DNA from: an uncultured Collinsella sp.
GTDB lineage: Bacteria > Actinomycetota > Coriobacteriia > Coriobacteriales > Coriobacteriaceae
Direction of reading: 5' to 3'
Length of the DNA: 64,000 nt
Assembly: GCA_900550415.1 (NCBI GenBank)
Contig: URSO01000002.1
Coordinates: 1 to 64,000, forward strand
This document shows, piece by piece, positions 1 to 8,925 of the stretch (positions within the stretch are counted from its first letter, which is position 1; each line of letters opens with the position of its first letter). The notes beneath the pieces are model-generated. The model worked only from the letters and a program-made list of their open reading frames with translations, ran no database searches and was not told the origin of the DNA. The position numbers and the translations under genes are program-made.

Positions 1-208
1 TCTGGTACGAGGTGCCGTGCTCGCGTTCATCCATGATCTGTTTGTACGCCTGCTGCACCTGTTTGAATTTTTCTTCTGCTTCTGCTTTATTCGGATTATT
101 GATATTGGCATCCGGGTGATACGTCCGGCTGAGTTTTCGGTATGCTTTTTTGATTTCATCGTCCGAAGCCCCGCGGGACACGGCCAGCACCTCATATGGA
201 TCTGTCAT
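1..208 (-). CDS. J-domain (DnaJ-like) protein, partial, runs off the window edge
   Basis: The first 69 codons of a J-domain co-chaperone are present, beginning [19 protein letters not shown] and containing the diagnostic HPD tripeptide (YHPDAN) at about residues 32-37. J domains stimulate Hsp70 ATPase activity. The start is the ATG at 208, preceded by an AGGAG ribosome binding site, and it lies 6 bp after the stop of the DUF5685-like segment, so the two would form an operon. The 3' end lies beyond base 1. Composition and neighbour suggest Lachnospiraceae origin rather than the organism of the rest of the window. The remaining domains cannot be seen, so its exact type is unknown. Confidence 0.8.
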   Translation of the reverse strand, partial: MTDPYEVLAVSRGASDDEIKKAYRKLSRTYHPDANINNPNKAEAEEKFKQVQQAYKQIMDEREHGTSYQ

Positions 209-790
209 CAGTCTTTATTTCTCCTCTTTTTGGCGCTCTTTTGCGCTTTTTCGCATTTCGTATTTTTCCCAGATACCAGCATACAATATATTTCGCAGAA
301 TGTCTACATTTTCCAGGATCGGAAGTTTTTCAAATGCACGCGACGCTTCCGCCGTCATCATCAGCAGGATTTTTTCTGCGGTTTCCTCGAAGTCCGGCTG
401 ATCTGCGATGGACAGAAACGGGTTGTAGTTTCCGCTCTTTTTATCTTTTTCCACGTCATCAAGCGCATCCATCAGGTAAATGAATTTTCCGATGTAAAAG
501 CCGACCTGGCGCAGATCATCGCTCCAGATGTCCTCCTCCGGAATATAGATCTCCGCCATCACCTCTCCGGTATAGCCCGCCGCAAGATCGAGGTCTGGAT
601 TGTTTTCCTTCTCGCATGCATGCAGCTTTTCGAGGTAATCCTGCACTGCTTTCGTCTGGCGCGGATACGATGCCTCGATGCGTGTCACAGATTTTTTCAA
701 AGCCTTTGCCACTGTAAACGCCGCGTAGTTTTTCTCGTCCTCCCAGTCATCCAGCAGATTGTAATAGGCGAGCAGCACGTTCATGTCGGC
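1..790. other. Foreign (Lachnospiraceae-like) segment fused to the Collinsella-like contig
   Basis: On the minus strand this stretch encodes the C-terminal part of a DUF5685-like protein and, 6 bp further on, the start of a J-domain protein. From family knowledge that gene pair is typical of Lachnospiraceae. Its codon use (many AAA, GAA, TTT) is more A+T-rich than the rest of the window. The upstream kinase reads into it in frame across positions 767-790, which encode ADMNVLLA. That sequence is compatible both with the first strand of a receiver domain (usually continuing as LLAEDN) and with DUF5685 (LLAYYN). The shared stretch is the likely junction. An assembly chimera is the simplest reading; natural recombination is not excluded. 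Confidence 0.75.
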
Positions 791-3196
791 GAGCGAGCAG
801 TCGAGCGCCCTCTCGACCGTATTCGCCCGCGCCCGGGGGTTCTTGTCGATATCGAGCGGAATTTCCACGTAGAACGTGGTGCCCACATGGAGTTCGCTGG
901 TGACTTCGATGGTGCCGCCCATCAGTTCAATAAGCGACTTGACGATTGGCATGCCCATGCCGGTTCCCTGGAACTTGCTGCGCGCATCGTCACCTTCCTG
1001 GGCAAACGGCTCATAGATATGCTTTAAAAACTCGGGAGTCATGCCAATGCCGGTGTCCGAAACGCTAAAGCAAAAGAGCGCGCGTCCGTTATCGAGTGGC
1101 TTGGTCTGTGAGCTAAAGGTGACGGAGCCGCCGTGCTTGTTGTACTTAATGCTGTTGTCTAGCAGGTTGATTATGATCCGTCGGATATGGGTGGGACTGC
1201 CGATCATGTATGGCCCCGTGGCGTACGGCAGGCTATTGTTCTGCATTGTGATGCCGTTACCGGACGCGCGGAGCTTGCATAGCACCAGCGCATCGTCACA
1301 GAGCTCTTTGAGGTTAAAAGGCGCATGTTCCAGCGTTAGCTTGCGGTCTTCGATTTTGCCCATCTCGAGGATATCGTTGATCAGCGAGAGCAGGTGATTG
1401 GCGGCAACACGCGCCTTGGCGCGGCTTTCGCGGGCGACTTGCATATCGCCTTCCTTCAATTCCTCAATTTCGATAAGGCCCAGGATGCCGTTGAGCGGCG
1501 TGCGGATGTCGTGACTCATGCGCGTGAGGAATGCTGTCTTAGCGGCGTTGGCGGCATCGGCTTTTTTGCGCTCGGTTCGAGCGCGCACGAGCGCCCAGAT
1601 GAGCAGGACGATGCCGACCGACAACATACCGATGAGGGTAGCTGCAATGGCGGTGCGGTTGCGATAAAGGAATTGAAGCGTGTTGGATTCCTGGGCCGTG
1701 TACGACGTGGAGGAGAAATTGCTTGCGGAGAGCGATTCTCCGGCATTGATGATGCCCTTGTTGATGATACCCAGCAGCTCGGGCTTTCCGCGCGAAATCC
1801 AGCACGAGAGCTCACAAGTGTCAGGGAGCTCGACCGTCTCGCAGTCCTCGAGATCGTAACGGTCGCCGATGGTTTTTACGCGTGAACTGGGAGCGACGAT
1901 GCAGTGTGCCGTTCCCTTCCTGAGGGCATCGAACGCTTCATCGTCGGATTGGTATTCGGTCACGGTCGCTGTGGGGAACAGACTTCCAAGTGCATTTTTG
2001 TTGACAAACGATGATTTGGTACAGGCGATGTTCTGAAGGTCTTTGTTCAGGTTGCTGCCGGTGTGGATGGCGGTGAGGGACATGGTCCCCAACGATACCG
2101 ACTGCACAACGCCTGTTTGCTCGGCAAACCAGCAATCTCGGTATACCGGCAGCGCAACGTCTATGCTTCCCTTTGACAGGGCCCTTGACATCATCTTGTA
2201 GCTATCAAAGGCGACGGTTTTGACCGTAATGCCAAATTTATCGTGCAGCGTCGTCGCAAGCGATGCGAGCGAACCTTCCATTTCGCCGTCTTCGTCTTCG
2301 TTACAGTAGGGGAGTTTGCCCGTAATGTAGCCGAGCGTGATGGTGTTGTTGTTTGCTTTGAGCCAGGAACATTCGGGGCCGTTGAGCGATGATGAACCGC
2401 TGTTTTGGGCCGAGTAGTTAGATTTGACTTCGTCGATATAGCGTGGGTTGACGCGGGCGATTGCCGTCATGGCGGCATTGATGTCGTCCATCAGGTCGGG
2501 GCGGCTTTTGGGGACGGCAAAGTAGTAGTCGCTCGAACCAATGTAGAACATGGGGGAGGCGCTGGGCGACGAGGTCGTGTCGTCCATGATGATGGCATCG
2601 ACCTCGTTGTTTGCGAGCGCGTCAAAGAGAACGGAGTTTCCGTCATACTCCCTGTATGTGCAGGCGATTCCTTCGTTGGTGAGCCACTGCTGGCCAACGA
2701 AGGTTTGCATAACGCCGGGGTTGCAGCCGATGGTAAGGCCTTGGAGCGCTTGGGGGTCACCCTTGGCCAGATCGTCGCGCTCGGGCTTGGCGTAGATGTA
2801 GTAGCGCTCAGTGCCCTCGGGGTTCGAGGAAAAGAGCAGCTTTTGGGCGCGTTCCTCGGAGTAGGAGATGTTGGACATGAGGTCGATCTCGCCCGCCTCG
2901 AGCATGTCCATAAGCTCGGTGAAGGTGCCGGAGACGTATTCGTACCGCCAGCCGGGCGTGTAGTACGACAGGGTCTGGAGGTAATCGTAACCCCATCCCG
3001 AGAGACGCTCGCCGGGGGTGCCGTCCTGGAAGCCCTCGTTGTTGACGAGCCAACCAACGCGGACCGTTTTGACCTGCTGATCGGTATTGGCGGCATAGGC
3101 GGGGGCGGGCATGATGGTGCTCAGTACGGCGAGCACGGCAAGCGCGACGGCCAAGGTGCGATATATAACTGAACGAAGGACAGCGGAAGCTCTCAC
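215..3196 (-). CDS. Chimeric ORF: hybrid sensor histidine kinase joined to a DUF5685 C-terminus
   Basis: Residues 1-~35 are a signal peptide ending near AYA. Two periplasmic SBP_bac_3-type ligand domains follow (~40-265 and ~280-505), then one TM helix (~518-545). The HisKA motif is MSHDIRTPLNG with its His near 561. The HATPase motifs are an N-box NLLDNSIKYN near 679, DTGIGM near 715, and GTGMGM. From about residue 802 the protein changes abruptly: the expected receiver domain begins (MNVLLA) but continues as a DUF5685 C-terminus. The DUF5685 part is therefore unlikely to belong to this kinase. The chosen start is GTG 3196, with AGGA 6 nt upstream; the longer TTG at 3202 abuts the AGGA. The native protein would be a BvgS/EvgS-like unorthodox kinase sensing a small extracellular ligand. 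Confidence 0.8.
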   Translation of the reverse strand: MRASAVLRSVIYRTLAVALAVLAVLSTIMPAPAYAANTDQQVKTVRVGWLVNNEGFQDGTPGERLSGWGYDYLQTLSYYTPGWRYEYVSGTFTELMDMLEAGEIDLMSNISYSEERAQKLLFSSNPEGTERYYIYAKPERDDLAKGDPQALQGLTIGCNPGVMQTFVGQQWLTNEGIACTYREYDGNSVLFDALANNEVDAIIMDDTTSSPSASPMFYIGSSDYYFAVPKSRPDLMDDINAAMTAIARVNPRYIDEVKSNYSAQNSGSSSLNGPECSWLKANNNTITLGYITGKLPYCNEDEDGEMEGSLASLATTLHDKFGITVKTVAFDSYKMMSRALSKGSIDVALPVYRDCWFAEQTGVVQSVSLGTMSLTAIHTGSNLNKDLQNIACTKSSFVNKNALGSLFPTATVTEYQSDDEAFDALRKGTAHCIVAPSSRVKTIGDRYDLEDCETVELPDTCELSCWISRGKPELLGIINKGIINAGESLSASNFSSTSYTAQESNTLQFLYRNRTAIAATLIGMLSVGIVLLIWALVRARTERKKADAANAAKTAFLTRMSHDIRTPLNGILGLIEIEELKEGDMQVARESRAKARVAANHLLSLINDILEMGKIEDRKLTLEHAPFNLKELCDDALVLCKLRASGNGITMQNNSLPYATGPYMIGSPTHIRRIIINLLDNSIKYNKHGGSVTFSSQTKPLDNGRALFCFSVSDTGIGMTPEFLKHIYEPFAQEGDDARSKFQGTGMGMPIVKSLIELMGGTIEVTSELHVGTTFYVEIPLDIDKNPRARANTVERALDCSLADMNVLLAYYNLLDDWEDEKNYAAFTVAKALKKSVTRIEASYPRQTKAVQDYLEKLHACEKENNPDLDLAAGYTGEVMAEIYIPEEDIWSDDLRQVGFYIGKFIYLMDALDDVEKDKKSGNYNPFLSIADQPDFEETAEKILLMMTAEASRAFEKLPILENVDILRNILYAGIWEKYEMRKSAKERQKEEK

Positions 3197-3283
3197 ATGC
3201 AATCCTAACGAATCGAGACATTACCGCATAAGGATACCAGCTCAGCCTGCCCAGTCGGCAGCTGCACCGCTAAACGGTCCCGC

Positions 3284-3342
3284 CCGGCAGTTGGGGACAG
3301 TCCCAATCTGTCCGGCACAAAAGGAACGTCCCTAACTGCCGG
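3284..3342. repeat. Imperfect inverted repeat between divergent genes
   Basis: The arms CCGGCAGTTGGGGAC and GTCCCTAACTGCCGG match at 14 of 15 positions and are separated by about 29 bp. The interior also holds GGGACAGTCCC. It lies between the divergent kinase and potassium-channel genes. The GGGAC-centred design resembles the other palindromes in this window (27386, 28317, 33188 onward). It does not end in a U-tract, so a simple terminator is unlikely; a REP-like mobile palindrome fits better. Confidence 0.6.
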
Positions 3343-3394
3343 TTGTGGGACAATACCGAGCGAACGTGATTGGTTGTCCGTGGAAAGGGTCGCG

Positions 3395-3820
3395 ATGAAC
3401 AGGTTGAGGACGCTTGCCGATGTGCTGCGACAGGCTGGCTTTGCACGCATCACGGGCCTGTTTCTTATCTTTTACCTGCTGTGCTCGACGGCTGTCTGGC
3501 TGTCCGAGCCTACGACCCTCACCTTTGGTGATGGTCTCTGGTTTAGCTTTGAGACGGTCTCGACGATCGGCTTTGGCGATATCCCGGCAGAAACGCCGGT
3601 TGCCCGCGGCATTACCGTCATCCTAAGCGTCATCAGTATCTTCTATATCGCCATGCTTACGGGCGTGGCGGTGAACTACTGCAATACGCTCATCAAGCTG
3701 CGCCAAAAGGACACCATGGCGCGCTTCATGGATGATCTTGAGCATTTGGAAGAGCTCGATCGTGACGAGCTCGCTGACCTGTCGCGCCGCGTGCGCGAAT
3801 ATCGCCGACGCCAACGCTAG
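3395..3820 (+). CDS. Two-TM potassium channel family protein
   Basis: A small (141 aa) membrane protein with an N-terminal helix (about residues 17-36), a pore loop carrying the potassium selectivity filter TIGFGD (about residues 58-63) and a second helix (about 68-92). A charged cytoplasmic tail rich in Glu, Asp and Arg follows. This is the Ion_trans_2/KcsA-like minimal channel layout, expected to assemble as a tetramer. ATG 3395 is chosen because GGAAAGGG lies just upstream; the reading frame is open from TTG 3374 but without a good binding site there. It lies 36 bp before the LOG gene and may be co-transcribed with it. There is no RCK domain, so the gating signal is unknown. Confidence 0.82.
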   Translation: MNRLRTLADVLRQAGFARITGLFLIFYLLCSTAVWLSEPTTLTFGDGLWFSFETVSTIGFGDIPAETPVARGITVILSVISIFYIAMLTGVAVNYCNTLIKLRQKDTMARFMDDLEHLEELDRDELADLSRRVREYRRRQR

Positions 3821-3856
3821 AACGGGCGCCGTGCGTCACGACGAGGGGGACTGAAT

Positions 3857-4390
3857 ATGAATATCACCGTGTATCTGGGCGCCAGCGTCGGCAATGACCC
3901 GGCGTTTCTGCCTGCGGTGCAAGAGCTGGGCAACTGGATTGGCTCCAACGGGCACGCGCTGGTATACGGCGGGTCCAAATCGGGCCTGATGGGCTCGCTT
4001 GCCGATAGCGTGCTCGATGCTGGCGGGCATGTGACGGGCGTTGAGCCGAGCTTTTTTATCGAGGCAGAGTTTCAACACGAAGGTATTGACGACCTTATCG
4101 TGACGAGCGATATGGCTGAGCGCAAAGCCAAGATGATTGAGCTTGGTGATGCCTTCATTGCCTTTCCCGGCGGGACGGGCACGCTCGAGGAGATTGCCGA
4201 GGTCATGTCTGCGGTATCGTTGGGACACCTGAGTGCTCCGTGCATTCTGTACAACCTGGACGGTTACTACAACGACCTCAAGGCGCTGCTCGGGCATATG
4301 ATCGATAAGGGGCTTTCGAGCTCGAGGCGCCAGCACGGCATCTACTTTGCCGACGATTTGCGCGAGATTGCCTCGATTATCAACGGATAA
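3857..4390 (+). CDS. LOG family protein (nucleoside 5'-monophosphate phosphoribohydrolase-like)
   Basis: This 177-aa Rossmann-type protein begins MNITVYLGASVGNDPAF and contains the family signature PGGTGTLEEIAEV (about residues 99-111). In LOG enzymes this PGGxGTxxE motif forms the catalytic and nucleotide-binding site. Characterised members hydrolyse cytokinin riboside or other nucleoside 5'-monophosphates to base plus ribose phosphate. Older databases label the family lysine decarboxylase, which is misleading. The start is supported by AGGGGGA 5-10 nt upstream. The physiological substrate in gut Actinobacteria is not known. Confidence 0.82.
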   Translation: MNITVYLGASVGNDPAFLPAVQELGNWIGSNGHALVYGGSKSGLMGSLADSVLDAGGHVTGVEPSFFIEAEFQHEGIDDLIVTSDMAERKAKMIELGDAFIAFPGGTGTLEEIAEVMSAVSLGHLSAPCILYNLDGYYNDLKALLGHMIDKGLSSSRRQHGIYFADDLREIASIING

Positions 4391-4513
4391 GTCTTGAGCC
4401 TTCCCCGCTGTGAATCCCAATGGTGCCGTTTGCGGCGCAGATGGTTAGCTCGTTCAGCAACGCTCGCTCTACAATTAATGTATCTATGTCGATTTTGACC
4501 GCGGGAGGACCCG

Positions 4514-5818
4514 ATGGATAACCTTGCCAAACCCACAAACCGCGCGCTGTTTTTGGTCAGCGTTGCCGTGACCGGTGCACTCGCGGGTGCTGCAGTCTGG
4601 CTATTCTTCTTTGCGATGGAGCACGGCATTGATTATTTGTGGACCGAGGTCCCGCATATGCTGGGTGTCTCTTCGCCCGAACTCGCCAGCGGTCCGTTTG
4701 GCTTTTTGCCGTACCCGTTTTTTGTCTGCCTGCTGGGCGGCTTGGTGATTGGCCTGTACGAAAAGATGACGGGCGCCAAGACCGACGACCTCAACCAGGT
4801 CATGGCCAAGGTCAAGCAAGACGGTCGCTACCCGTACGACAATCTGGGCAAGCTGTCGATTGCGGCGCTGCTGCCGTTGCTGTTTGGCGGAAGTATTGGA
4901 CCGGAGGCCGGCCTGACCGGCGTTATCGCGGGACTATGCAGCTGGGTCGGCGATCGCATGCGTCGCTTTGGAACTGAGTTTAGGGAGCTCACGCTGCTGG
5001 GCACCCAGGCTGCTCTGACGGCGCTCTTTACCGCGCCCGTGTTTGGCTTTGTGGCGCCGCTTGCCGGAAGTGCTGACGGCCAGGGCGAAGACGCCGACGA
5101 TGAGTCCGCGTCCGGCGAGATCACCATCAAACTGCCCAAGGCGCAAAAGACGGTGGTCTACGGCATTGCGATTGCCGGCGGCTTGGGCACCTATCTGCTG
5201 CTCGGCCAGCTCATGGGCGGCGGCATGGGCATGCCCAGGTTCGAGGCCGCCGAGGTGGGCAACCTCGAGCTTGCCTGGCTTATTCCCCTGGCGCTCGTCG
5301 GCACGGCCTGTGGCTGGCTGTACTTTGTCTCGGAGCACGCGAGTGAGGCATTGGCTCATGCCGTGGGGGAGCGCCCTGTCGTCAAAGCCATGCTGGCCGG
5401 TCTGGCGCTCGCCATCTGCGGCACGGTTTTGCCCTACACCATGTTTGCCGGCGAGACCCAGGCCGACGTGCTCATGGAGACCTATATGACCATTCCCGCT
5501 GGCGTGCTTATTGCAACCGGTCTTGTCAAGGCCATGTTGACGCCTGTCCTCATCAACCTTGGTTGGCGCGGCGGCCACTTCTTCCCCGTTATCTTCTCGG
5601 GCGTGAGCCTGGGCTATGGTCTTGCCATCCTTACGGGCGCCGATCCGGTCTTTTGCGTCGCCGTCTGCACGGCATCGACGATGGGTGCGGTCATGCGTCA
5701 GCCCGTCATGGCCGTGGGCCTGCTGCTCATGTGCTTCCCGCTCAAGGGCATCGTCTGCATGATCATCGCCGCCGTTATCGCCGCCGGCATTCCGCTGCCC
5801 AAGTCGCTGCGCAAGTAG
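4514..5818 (+). CDS. ClC-family chloride/proton channel or antiporter
   Basis: A 434-aa polytopic membrane protein with ClC signatures. GGSIGPEAGLTG (near residue 118-129) corresponds to the GREGP loop, and GWRGGHFFPVIFSG (near 352-365) to the GxFxP anion-coordinating loop. An acidic, Ser-rich insertion (GEDADDESASGE) lies near residues 192-203 in a predicted cytoplasmic loop. The start is ATG 4514 with GGGAGGA upstream; a plausible -10 (TACAAT) lies near 4470. It is a single gene ending in a bidirectional terminator. Exchanger versus channel and Cl- versus F- selectivity cannot be decided from what I can see. Confidence 0.85.
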   Translation: MDNLAKPTNRALFLVSVAVTGALAGAAVWLFFFAMEHGIDYLWTEVPHMLGVSSPELASGPFGFLPYPFFVCLLGGLVIGLYEKMTGAKTDDLNQVMAKVKQDGRYPYDNLGKLSIAALLPLLFGGSIGPEAGLTGVIAGLCSWVGDRMRRFGTEFRELTLLGTQAALTALFTAPVFGFVAPLAGSADGQGEDADDESASGEITIKLPKAQKTVVYGIAIAGGLGTYLLLGQLMGGGMGMPRFEAAEVGNLELAWLIPLALVGTACGWLYFVSEHASEALAHAVGERPVVKAMLAGLALAICGTVLPYTMFAGETQADVLMETYMTIPAGVLIATGLVKAMLTPVLINLGWRGGHFFPVIFSGVSLGYGLAILTGADPVFCVAVCTASTMGAVMRQPVMAVGLLLMCFPLKGIVCMIIAAVIAAGIPLPKSLRK

Positions 5819-5858
5819 CGTATTGCGCTTTGCGTTTGTTTAGAACTCGTTTTAAAGA

Positions 5859-5895
5859 AGCCGCGCGAGGCCGTTTGTTTACGGCTCGCGCGGCT
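5859..5895. terminator. Bidirectional terminator between convergent genes
   Basis: The arms AGCCGCGCGAG and CTCGCGCGGCT enclose GCCGTTTGTTTACGG, which itself can pair. T-rich sequence lies on both sides. It sits between the ClC gene (stop 5818) and the convergent methyltransferase (stop 5901). Confidence 0.75.
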
Positions 5896-5900
5896 ATTGT

Positions 5901-6638
5901 TTAGAGCTTCCTCAGCATGATGGCGATGGTGTTGAGGTATTCGAGCGCGCCGGCTTCAACGGCAGCGCGGTCGCCTGCTGCATATTCGTTGTCGCAGGCG
6001 AGCCAGTCTTCCCATGCTTCGTCTGTGCAGAGCATGGGCTGCATCGAGACAATCTCGACGCCGGGGGTCGGCTCGATCATGGCGCGCCACCAGGCTATGT
6101 CATGCATATAGTCGAGCTGCTCGGGTGTCCAGGATTTGAGCAGGCAAACGGGCAGGTTGTCGTGGCAGTCGCGAACCATGCCCGGGATGCTTAAGTAGAG
6201 CATCCCGCCTTGCTTTACGTAGGGGAGTAAGCGCTCGCCCAGGTAATGTGGATCGCGACCGTAGTAGTTGTACGAGTCGATGCTCACGACCGCATCAAAA
6301 AAGTCGTGCTCAAACGGTAGACCCTGTGAGGCGTCCGCCTTGACAGGGTGAATAACGTTGCGGGGAATGCCGAGCGAATCGAAGAACGTGCGGTTTTCGA
6401 CGGGGTCGCTCCACAGGTCGACGGCGTAGGTGTCAAACCCGTATTCGCGGGCAAGCAGGGCGCTGGTGATACCGGTGCCCGACCCAAGGTCGCAGACACA
6501 AGCGCCGCGGGGGATGCTTGCACCGCGAAGGAGCTCCTCGCAGAGCTTGAGGGGGTTTGGCCCCATGATTTTAGAGCGTACGAGTGTCGCGTCGAAGCTG
6601 GTGGCTTTTGGGAAGGATTGAGATTTCGCAGAGCTCAT
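5901..6638 (-). CDS. Class I SAM-dependent methyltransferase
   Basis: A 245-aa protein with methyltransferase motif I VCDLGSGTGITSALLA (about residues 45-60) and an acidic residue at the end of strand 2 (YAVDLW). Motif IV lies near FDAVVSIDSYNYYG. The fold binds S-adenosylmethionine. A small-molecule acceptor is more likely than DNA or rRNA given the Methyltransf_11-like organisation, but the substrate is not recognisable. The gene is monocistronic, convergent with the ClC gene. Confidence 0.75.
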   Translation of the reverse strand: MSSAKSQSFPKATSFDATLVRSKIMGPNPLKLCEELLRGASIPRGACVCDLGSGTGITSALLAREYGFDTYAVDLWSDPVENRTFFDSLGIPRNVIHPVKADASQGLPFEHDFFDAVVSIDSYNYYGRDPHYLGERLLPYVKQGGMLYLSIPGMVRDCHDNLPVCLLKSWTPEQLDYMHDIAWWRAMIEPTPGVEIVSMQPMLCTDEAWEDWLACDNEYAAGDRAAVEAGALEYLNTIAIMLRKL

Positions 6639-6917
6639 TGTTCTTTCCTATCAGGTGCATATGTGGCAGATGACGGAGGCGGAACGGCGCAACAAACCAC
6701 GGCCGCAAGACGGCCGTTTTCAATTTGTATGCGATTGACCGTTCCCTAAAGAACAATGACCAAAAAGACATCCCCTTGGATGATCGAGATTGGGCCAAGG
6801 CCCGTGACGTCCCCATTGTAGAACGTGGCGCACGGGCTGGGGATATGCCATTTGTCACGGATTTACGGATGGGCGATTGCGACCGATTGTGGCCTACGTG
6901 GGTCAAGTTTCGCGTGG

Positions 6918-7616
6918 CTACAGATCGCGTGCTCGATAAACCTTGGTGCTGACGGCGCAGCTGATTGCACATAGCGCGAGGGCAAGTGCGGCGATGCCTG
7001 CACACAGACAGCCCAGAACGGCAGGATCGGGATTCGCTCCGGCAATCGACATAAGCCAGTTGCTGATGGGGTTGGAGGAGCTCAACGTTGCCATGGTAAG
7101 ACACCCGAGCATGGCAAACAGGCCAACGGATAGGCGCAGCGCCTCCATGTGTCCAAAACGAAAGAATAACGGCTGTGCCAAAAACACCATCATGAGGGAA
7201 ATGAGCATCGATGCTGCCGAGGCTATTGCGATCTCAAAGACGGTTTGTCCTGTCGAGGTCACGCCCGCACTGTTGAAGAGCGGAAGGACGATGATGTTCA
7301 AAAGCACGGCGGCGCAGGCCATGATGGCCGAGAAGACAACGATGCACAGGTAGCGGGCACAAATAATGTCTTTGCGCGAGAAGGGCAGCGTCGCCCGATA
7401 ACGCTCCCAGCCATTTTGATTGTCGAAGCCGGCCAGCGAGCTCATGGCCATGATGGGCGACATGGCACTGACCGCGCAGGCACCGGCACTCATGCCGGAG
7501 TCACCGTCCGATGCGTTGGCGAGGGTCAACACGACGAATATGAACAGGCCGACGCCCGCGATGCTCGGGACAAGCGTGCGGACGATGGCGAGCTCAGACA
7601 TAAAAGCGCGTTTCAT
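6918..7616 (-). CDS. ABC-2 type transporter permease
   Basis: A 232-aa integral membrane protein with about six hydrophobic helices, starting MKRAFMSELAIVRTLVPSI. It contains the sequence NQNGWERYRATLPFSRKDI typical of ABC-2 permeases paired with YtrB-like ATPases. It is translationally coupled to the upstream ATPase gene through a 4-bp ATGA overlap (7613-7616). It is the last gene of a GntR-ATPase-permease operon and probably forms the membrane part of an exporter. The cargo is unknown; YtrA-controlled systems often respond to cell-wall-active agents. Confidence 0.8.
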   Translation of the reverse strand: MKRAFMSELAIVRTLVPSIAGVGLFIFVVLTLANASDGDSGMSAGACAVSAMSPIMAMSSLAGFDNQNGWERYRATLPFSRKDIICARYLCIVVFSAIMACAAVLLNIIVLPLFNSAGVTSTGQTVFEIAIASAASMLISLMMVFLAQPLFFRFGHMEALRLSVGLFAMLGCLTMATLSSSNPISNWLMSIAGANPDPAVLGCLCAGIAALALALCAISCAVSTKVYRARDL

Positions 7617-8494
7617 TTCGAAGCCCCTTTCAGCATGAGGCGCAGATAGTCATCAATGGTTGCCCGGTCGCAGGGAATTTCGGGGAAGGCCTCGAGCGCC
7701 TCGCGACGGTTGGGCACGAGCACGTCCACGCTGTAGGCGTGGTGGGCGGCGCGGGCGCCTTCGACGCAAGCTATAAGCTCGGCGGCCTGTGCCTGGGAGC
7801 AGTGGGCGATGCCGGCACAGTCGGTAATATCCTCGCGCGGCAGATCAAACACAATCGAACCGTTATCGATGCAGATGACGCGGTCGGCGGCGCGATCGAG
7901 GTCGGATGTAATGTGGCTCGAGAGTAACACGCTGCGCTGGCCGTCGGCGACAAAGGCAAGCAGCTCGTCGAGCAGTTCCTCGCGCGCCATGGGATCAAGA
8001 CCCGCGGTGGCTTCGTCCAAAACGAGCAGTTTGGCCTTGTGGCTGAGTGCGCAGGCAAGCTGCAGCTTCATGCCCATGCCGCGGGAGAGGTCCTTGACTT
8101 TCGTTTTGGGATCGAGGCCAAATCGGTCGATGAGACTGGCGAACGTTTCGCGGTCCCACGTGGGGTATGCCGAGCCTACGAGCGCCTCGACCTCGCCCAC
8201 CTTGAGCGTGGAGGGGAAGGGACACGTGTCCAGGACAAGCCCGATGCGGGAGCGCAGGTGGCACTGCGTCTCGTCGGGTGCGTTAGCGTCGCGGTGCTGC
8301 CCAAACAGGTGCACCTCGCCGGCATCGAGCTTTATAAGCCCGAGCGCGGCTCGAATCGTCGTGGTTTTGCCGGCACCGTTGGCACCAACAAAGCCGACGA
8401 TCTGGCCGGGCTCCACGGCAAGTGTGACGTCGCGCAGCGAAAAGCGGTCGCTCACGCGGCGCGATACACCTTTGAGTTCTAGCAAGTTTTGCAT
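7613..8494 (-). CDS. ABC transporter ATP-binding protein
   Basis: A 293-aa ABC ATPase starting MQNLLELKGVSRRVSDRF. It has a Walker A GANGAGKTTTI (about residues 37-47), signature LSRGMGMKLQLA, Walker B LLVLDEATAGLDPMAR, and a switch His in LLSSHITSD. The frame is open further upstream, to 8959, but only ATG 8494 begins a homologous ABC domain and follows a plausible AAGGC site. It lies 23 bp after the GntR gene and overlaps the permease by 4 bp. It powers the exporter encoded with it. Confidence 0.88.
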   Translation of the reverse strand: MQNLLELKGVSRRVSDRFSLRDVTLAVEPGQIVGFVGANGAGKTTTIRAALGLIKLDAGEVHLFGQHRDANAPDETQCHLRSRIGLVLDTCPFPSTLKVGEVEALVGSAYPTWDRETFASLIDRFGLDPKTKVKDLSRGMGMKLQLACALSHKAKLLVLDEATAGLDPMAREELLDELLAFVADGQRSVLLSSHITSDLDRAADRVICIDNGSIVFDLPREDITDCAGIAHCSQAQAAELIACVEGARAAHHAYSVDVLVPNRREALEAFPEIPCDRATIDDYLRLMLKGASK

Positions 8495-8517
8495 GGTATA
8501 GCCTTTCTTGCAGATGG

Positions 8518-8898
8518 CTACTGCATGGTTTCGGGGGCCACCAGGTCGAGCATCTCGTGCAGCTTGTCGCGCGTGACGCCCAAGACTTCGGCTTGGCTCG
8601 CCGCTTTCGCAAGCAGCTCTTCGATATGGCAGAGCTGGTTTTCGCGCAAGAGTTCTTGGTTGCCTTCGGCGACAAAGCAGCCTTTGCCCTGCACGGTGCA
8701 GATAAACCCGAGCTGCTCCAGGTCGGCATAGGCACGCTTGGTGGTGATGACGCTCACGCCAAGATCGCTCGCGAGTGCGCGGATGCTGGGGAGTTTGGCT
8801 CCCGCAGCGAGTGTGCCCGAAAGGATCTGAGCTTTGACCTGCGAGGAGATCTGCTCGTAGATGGGCTTGTCGCTCGAATTGGATAGGATGATGTCCAC
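8518..8898 (-). CDS. GntR family regulator, YtrA subfamily
   Basis: A 126-aa regulator with an N-terminal winged helix, KPIYEQISSQVKAQILSGTL and LPSIRALASDLGVSVITTKR (about residues 11-60). A short C-terminal dimerisation segment without a ligand domain marks the YtrA subfamily. It is the first gene of the ABC-exporter operon. A perfect 9-bp inverted repeat just upstream (8926-8959) fits autoregulation. The ribosome binding site AAGGAG lies 9-14 nt before ATG 8898. Confidence 0.88.
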   Translation of the reverse strand: MDIILSNSSDKPIYEQISSQVKAQILSGTLAAGAKLPSIRALASDLGVSVITTKRAYADLEQLGFICTVQGKGCFVAEGNQELLRENQLCHIEELLAKAASQAEVLGVTRDKLHEMLDLVAPETMQ

Positions 8899-8925
8899 AG
8901 CGGCTCCTTAGCTGTTGGGCTACAC

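Noticed and set aside
6639..6917. Possible small gene between the methyltransferase and ABC permease
   Set aside because: Open frames here lack binding sites and homology. Only a weak hairpin (ACGGCCGCAAGACGGCCGT near 6698) was seen, with its T-tract on the strand opposite to the genes.
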